From contig JAUSID010000204.1 in assembly GCA_030648295.1 (NCBI GenBank), forward strand, positions 1 through 35,046: DNA of 35,046 nt. Direction: 5' to 3'. The notes beneath the pieces were generated by a model. That model did not search any database and was not told the origin of the DNA. It saw nothing but the letters and a program-made list of their open reading frames with translations. The stretch's first letter is position 1. Every line of letters begins with the position of its first letter. This stretch comes from Opitutaceae bacterium. GTDB taxonomy: Bacteria; Verrucomicrobiota; Verrucomicrobiia; Opitutales; Opitutaceae. The translations under genes were made by a program, and so were the position numbers. Positions 31,944 to 35,046 of this stretch are shown piece by piece.

Positions 31944-34900
31944 TCAGAATTGCCCCTTTATGCCGGTGACGATCGCGACTCCGGAATACTGATACATGCG
32001 AGGCCGGGCGTAATCCGGCGTCCCGTCGGTGTACACGTACGTGATTGCCCGGTGCCGTCCCATCACGTTCGCCGCGCTGACGAAAAACGAGGCCTTCGGG
32101 TGGAATTGATAACTCACGTCGATATCCAGGTAGGTCCGGCTGTTCGGACGCGTCGCCGTCGGGTTCGGCGTGATCAACTTGCGTTCCGGAGTGTGCTGCC
32201 ACTTGAGATGGGTGCCAAGGGGCCCGCGGCGGTAGGCGACGCCCCAGTTCATCAGCCGTTGCGAGAACGCTCCGAGGTCTCCGCCGCTCACGCCCTTCGG
32301 AGCCGCCTTGTAGGAGGTGTTGAAAAACACGCGCACACCCCGGCCCCATTCCGGCACATACTGGTCCAGTTTCTGGTCGGCGGCGAATTCCCAACCCGAC
32401 AGGCGCGCCTCGCCCTGGTTGAACCGGCGGAGCACCTCGTAGTTGAAGGGGGCGAGCTGGCCGTAGCCGAGTTCATCCAGCACGGCGGCCGCCGCGGGCG
32501 TGCCAGCATTGTAGGTGGCCTGCCGGATGAAGTTGCTGATGTCCTTGCGGAAGAAGGCCAGCGTTACCGACCCGCCGTTCCGCGTATAGTATTCGACATC
32601 GAGGTCGTAGTTGTTCCCTCGCCACGGCTCGAGGACGGTGTTCGCCGTGACGCGCCGCGGATTGGCCGTGAAGTCAGAGATGGTCGTCGCCGCGATCAGC
32701 TGGTTCAGCTCCGGATAGTTGATCGACTTCGCGAAGTTCGCCCGCAGGTACAGGTTTTCGGTAATCCGATACACCGCGTTGATGCTGGGATAGAAACCGT
32801 CAACCTTCTTCTTCGATTCGAGCGCGCGCTCGATGCTGGTCCTTTGCGCAACCTCGAGTGTGTTGCCGGCGAGCACGATCGGCTGGCCCGTGTCGGGATT
32901 GAGCACGAGATCCCCGTCGTCGTCGTGGAGATACCGCCTCAGGTTGTCCACGGCACCGAATTCGGTGCGCACGTCATATCTCTGGTAGCGGACGCCGGTC
33001 GCGATGCCGAGCCGGTGGCGGAGAAAGGATCCGTCCAGCCGGACGAATCCCGACGTGATGGTTTCATCCAGATAGGCCGAGTTCATTACGGCGGTGTTCA
33101 GTTCCGTGGCCGACTCCCGCCGCCACCATTGCGGATTCGGGCCGACCATGTCCCACACCTTGTATTGATCGCCCCACTGGAATTGCGGATTCCCGAACGG
33201 CGGGGTGACGCTGGAATACCTCCGGTCGACGATGTCGTAGAGGATGGCGGCATCATCCCGCGTATTCGGGAGTCCATCCGGCCCGATGAACGTATAGGTG
33301 GGCGACTCCTGGCGTTTGTCGCGGATCGACTGCCGGACATCACCGCCGGCCTTGATCGTTATGGGCGTGACGATGTCCACGGTGCGCTGCGCCGTCAGGC
33401 GAAGGTTTTTCTTCCGATCGACCGATTTACGGTCGAGCGAGAACGCGGTCGTCAGAAGCGAGTTATCGAGTGACCGCGGGTTCACCGACTCGCCGGTGGC
33501 GAGCACCGCCGTGATCGCGGGCAGGTAATCGCTGGAGTTGTCGAACCGAATCGTCGGGCCGACCCGGCCGCTGCCACTCGCCGCAATGGTGCCCACGAGC
33601 AAGGGGACGCTGCCGAAGAAACCCTTGTGGTGGGAGCGCACATTGAAGCTCGCGTGCGCGAACGAACTGTTGCCTTCGAATTTCCATATGGGACCGTGGT
33701 GGGTCCATTTCAGTTCGGGCGTCCAAGTGGTGCTGGCCTTGATCGACATGCCGCCGCCGCGACTGGTGATCGAGCCGGCGCCGGGCCGCCCTTGCGCGAA
33801 TTCGCGCGTAACCGTCACCGGATTCGTCCCCATATTGACGTCGAACCGGCGATTCATGCCCCACTCTTCATAGTATGCGTGCGAAAACCCGAAATTGAGC
33901 ACGTCATGCTCCGCAATACGCCAGTCGGCGCCAATTCGGCCGGACGTGCGTTCAATCTGCTTGGGCACATCCTGCGCACTGATGGAGGCGATGAAGGGGG
34001 TCTCGACACCCGTCACGGGATTGGGATTGAGATTCCAGGTCGTCGTCGAAAGGTGCCATGGAACGTACTTGCTCGTATGGGTTGCGCCAATGGTGAACCC
34101 AAAGCGCCGGTTCACCGGTTTGATATAGGTGAAGTCGAAGCCGGGTCTCATTTTATAGGTGAGTTCCCTCCCCGGCCCCGGTGTTTTCCCAAACTCCATG
34201 AGCGTGCTGTTCATGTTCCAGTAGGCGCGGTACCTGAAATCGGACCGGGACCGCTCGAACGAGTTCTTCATGATCAAATTGATCGTGCCGCCGATGCCTT
34301 CGGCCGGCATGTCCGGCAGCAACGACTTGTTGATCTCGACCCGCGCGACGTCGTTGATCGAAAGGTGTTCGAAGTCGACCGCGCGGCTGTTGTCCGACCA
34401 GCCCTGCGCGGCGCTCGCGATGGGGTTGCCATTCGAGGTGACAATCGTCGTATGCGCGGGCATGCCGCGAATGCTGACGGAATTGGCGTGGTCTTCTTCA
34501 TATGCCACGGAGAGCGCCGGCATGAATTTTAGAAATTCGGCGACGTTGTTTTCCGTCTGTTCGCCGAAGGCATCCGCGGCGAGCACCGTCTTCATGTTGG
34601 GCGCGAAGCGCTGTTCATTCGTCGCCATGTCCGCGTCGCTCATTTCGCGCGAGGTCGAGACCATGAACGCGTCGAGCTTGATCGCCCCGCTGCCGGGCGC
34701 GGCCGCGAGGTCGACATCGTGCACGGCGGCCCGGCCGGCGGCCACGATCACCGCCGAGGTCTGCGCGGCCAGGCCGCTGTAAAACACCGTCACGCGCGTC
34801 TCGCCGGCCGGCACGCCGGAGAGGTGATATTCGCCAAACTGGTTCGTGAGGGTGGTCAGGCTCGTTCCTTCGACGGTAACGCGCGCGTTGTTGAGGTACG

Positions 34901-35042
34901 TGCCGCGCGCGCTGTTCTGCACCCGGCCTTCGATGGAGCCGGCAGTGGTGGATTGGGCGGAAACGGGGCTGGCGTGGAGCGCAAGCCCGATAAACGCGGC
35001 GCAGAATCTGGCCGCGATCAGACGCAGGGTTGAGGCGTGCAT
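31944..35042 (-). CDS. TonB-dependent outer-membrane receptor (1032 aa)
   Basis: Signal peptide (cleavage near SAQ-ST, residue 30). Residues 33-115 are a carboxypeptidase-regulatory-like beta domain (GSIEGRVQNSARGTYLNNAR, GEYHLSGVPAGET). A TonB-box-like IKLDAFMVST (about 121-130) is followed by the plug (NVAEFLKFMPAL, VSIRGMPAHTTIVTSNG, ARVEINKSLLPDMPAEGIGGTINL) and a large beta-barrel ending in Phe (GIKGQF). It is of the long, SusC-unlike type abundant in Opitutaceae. It probably imports a carbohydrate or glycoside across the outer membrane, judged from the operon partners. It is the first gene of the operon; its ATG is only 4 bases from the window edge, so promoter and any upstream gene are out of view. 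Confidence 0.95.
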   Translation of the reverse strand: MHASTLRLIAARFCAAFIGLALHASPVSAQSTTAGSIEGRVQNSARGTYLNNARVTVEGTSLTTLTNQFGEYHLSGVPAGETRVTVFYSGLAAQTSAVIVAAGRAAVHDVDLAAAPGSGAIKLDAFMVSTSREMSDADMATNEQRFAPNMKTVLAADAFGEQTENNVAEFLKFMPALSVAYEEDHANSVSIRGMPAHTTIVTSNGNPIASAAQGWSDNSRAVDFEHLSINDVARVEINKSLLPDMPAEGIGGTINLIMKNSFERSRSDFRYRAYWNMNSTLMEFGKTPGPGRELTYKMRPGFDFTYIKPVNRRFGFTIGATHTSKYVPWHLSTTTWNLNPNPVTGVETPFIASISAQDVPKQIERTSGRIGADWRIAEHDVLNFGFSHAYYEEWGMNRRFDVNMGTNPVTVTREFAQGRPGAGSITSRGGGMSIKASTTWTPELKWTHHGPIWKFEGNSSFAHASFNVRSHHKGFFGSVPLLVGTIAASGSGRVGPTIRFDNSSDYLPAITAVLATGESVNPRSLDNSLLTTAFSLDRKSVDRKKNLRLTAQRTVDIVTPITIKAGGDVRQSIRDKRQESPTYTFIGPDGLPNTRDDAAILYDIVDRRYSSVTPPFGNPQFQWGDQYKVWDMVGPNPQWWRRESATELNTAVMNSAYLDETITSGFVRLDGSFLRHRLGIATGVRYQRYDVRTEFGAVDNLRRYLHDDDGDLVLNPDTGQPIVLAGNTLEVAQRTSIERALESKKKVDGFYPSINAVYRITENLYLRANFAKSINYPELNQLIAATTISDFTANPRRVTANTVLEPWRGNNYDLDVEYYTRNGGSVTLAFFRKDISNFIRQATYNAGTPAAAAVLDELGYGQLAPFNYEVLRRFNQGEARLSGWEFAADQKLDQYVPEWGRGVRVFFNTSYKAAPKGVSGGDLGAFSQRLMNWGVAYRRGPLGTHLKWQHTPERKLITPNPTATRPNSRTYLDIDVSYQFHPKASFFVSAANVMGRHRAITYVYTDGTPDYARPRMYQYSGVAIVTGIKGQF

Positions 35043-35046
35043 GGGG

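Noticed and set aside
31942-32394. Dehydrogenase start at 32394 (1153 aa)
   Set aside because: The extra 151 codons overlap the receptor gene out of frame and lack family sequence; the starts at 31941 or 31911 precede the signal peptide.
31911-33473. A 520-codon plus-strand open frame
   Set aside because: Antisense to the TonB-dependent receptor; no domain pattern.

Overview
The window looks like a chromosome segment of a GC-rich member of the Verrucomicrobiota, most likely an Opitutaceae-type bacterium. The evidence is a PVC-type dehydrogenase/haem-domain protein, DUF1080 hydrolase and Gfo/Idh/MocA genes beside a large TonB-dependent receptor, an abundance of TPR proteins with TolB-like domains, weak Shine-Dalgarno usage, and dense palindromic interspersed repeats. 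The taxonomy is inferred from gene content only. No rRNA, tRNA, CRISPR array or integrase was seen.

Positions 1-11924 (minus strand) hold an array of TIR-domain genes. Four are full length or run off the edge: genes at 11572-8177, 8180-6213, 4301-2412 and 2058-1. Each encodes an N-terminal TIR domain with a conserved putative catalytic Glu, a linker, one transmembrane helix and TPR repeats; three also carry a TolB-like domain. Between and in front of them lie at least five 5' fragments of TIR genes, cut off after about 13 to 51 codons by different repeat families. Nearly every reading frame ends in a 4-base stop/start overlap (ATGA, GTGA or TTGA) with the next, so most of the array appears to be chained by translational coupling. 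One AAA/DUF4143 ATPase gene (5583-4414) sits inside it. Two copies of a roughly 90-bp repeat each provide GGAGG, eight bases and a TTG start leading into a TIR frame. In three of the four TIR proteins a palindromic element has been inserted in frame at about the same linker position.

Positions 12103-13360 (plus) encode two paralogous PepSY-like membrane proteins. 13361-14981 is a gene desert made of inverted-repeat elements plus one decayed reading frame. Then come an exported M1 aminopeptidase, a small PGDYG-like protein, and an exported protein with two ABM-like halves, all on the minus strand.

Positions 19840-35042 are mainly a carbohydrate-catabolism region: enolase-superfamily protein (Tat), xylose-isomerase-like TIM barrel (Tat, divergent), dimethylargininase-like hydrolase, Gfo/Idh/MocA oxidoreductase (Tat-like), apiosidase-like glycoside hydrolase, second Gfo/Idh/MocA oxidoreductase, DUF1080 hydrolase, PVC dehydrogenase/cytochrome and TonB-dependent receptor. 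The last four form a tight minus-strand operon (gaps 2, 37 and 13 bp). Together they fit uptake and periplasmic oxidation/cleavage of a plant or algal glycoside, possibly by the 3-keto-glycoside route; the substrate cannot be read from the sequence.
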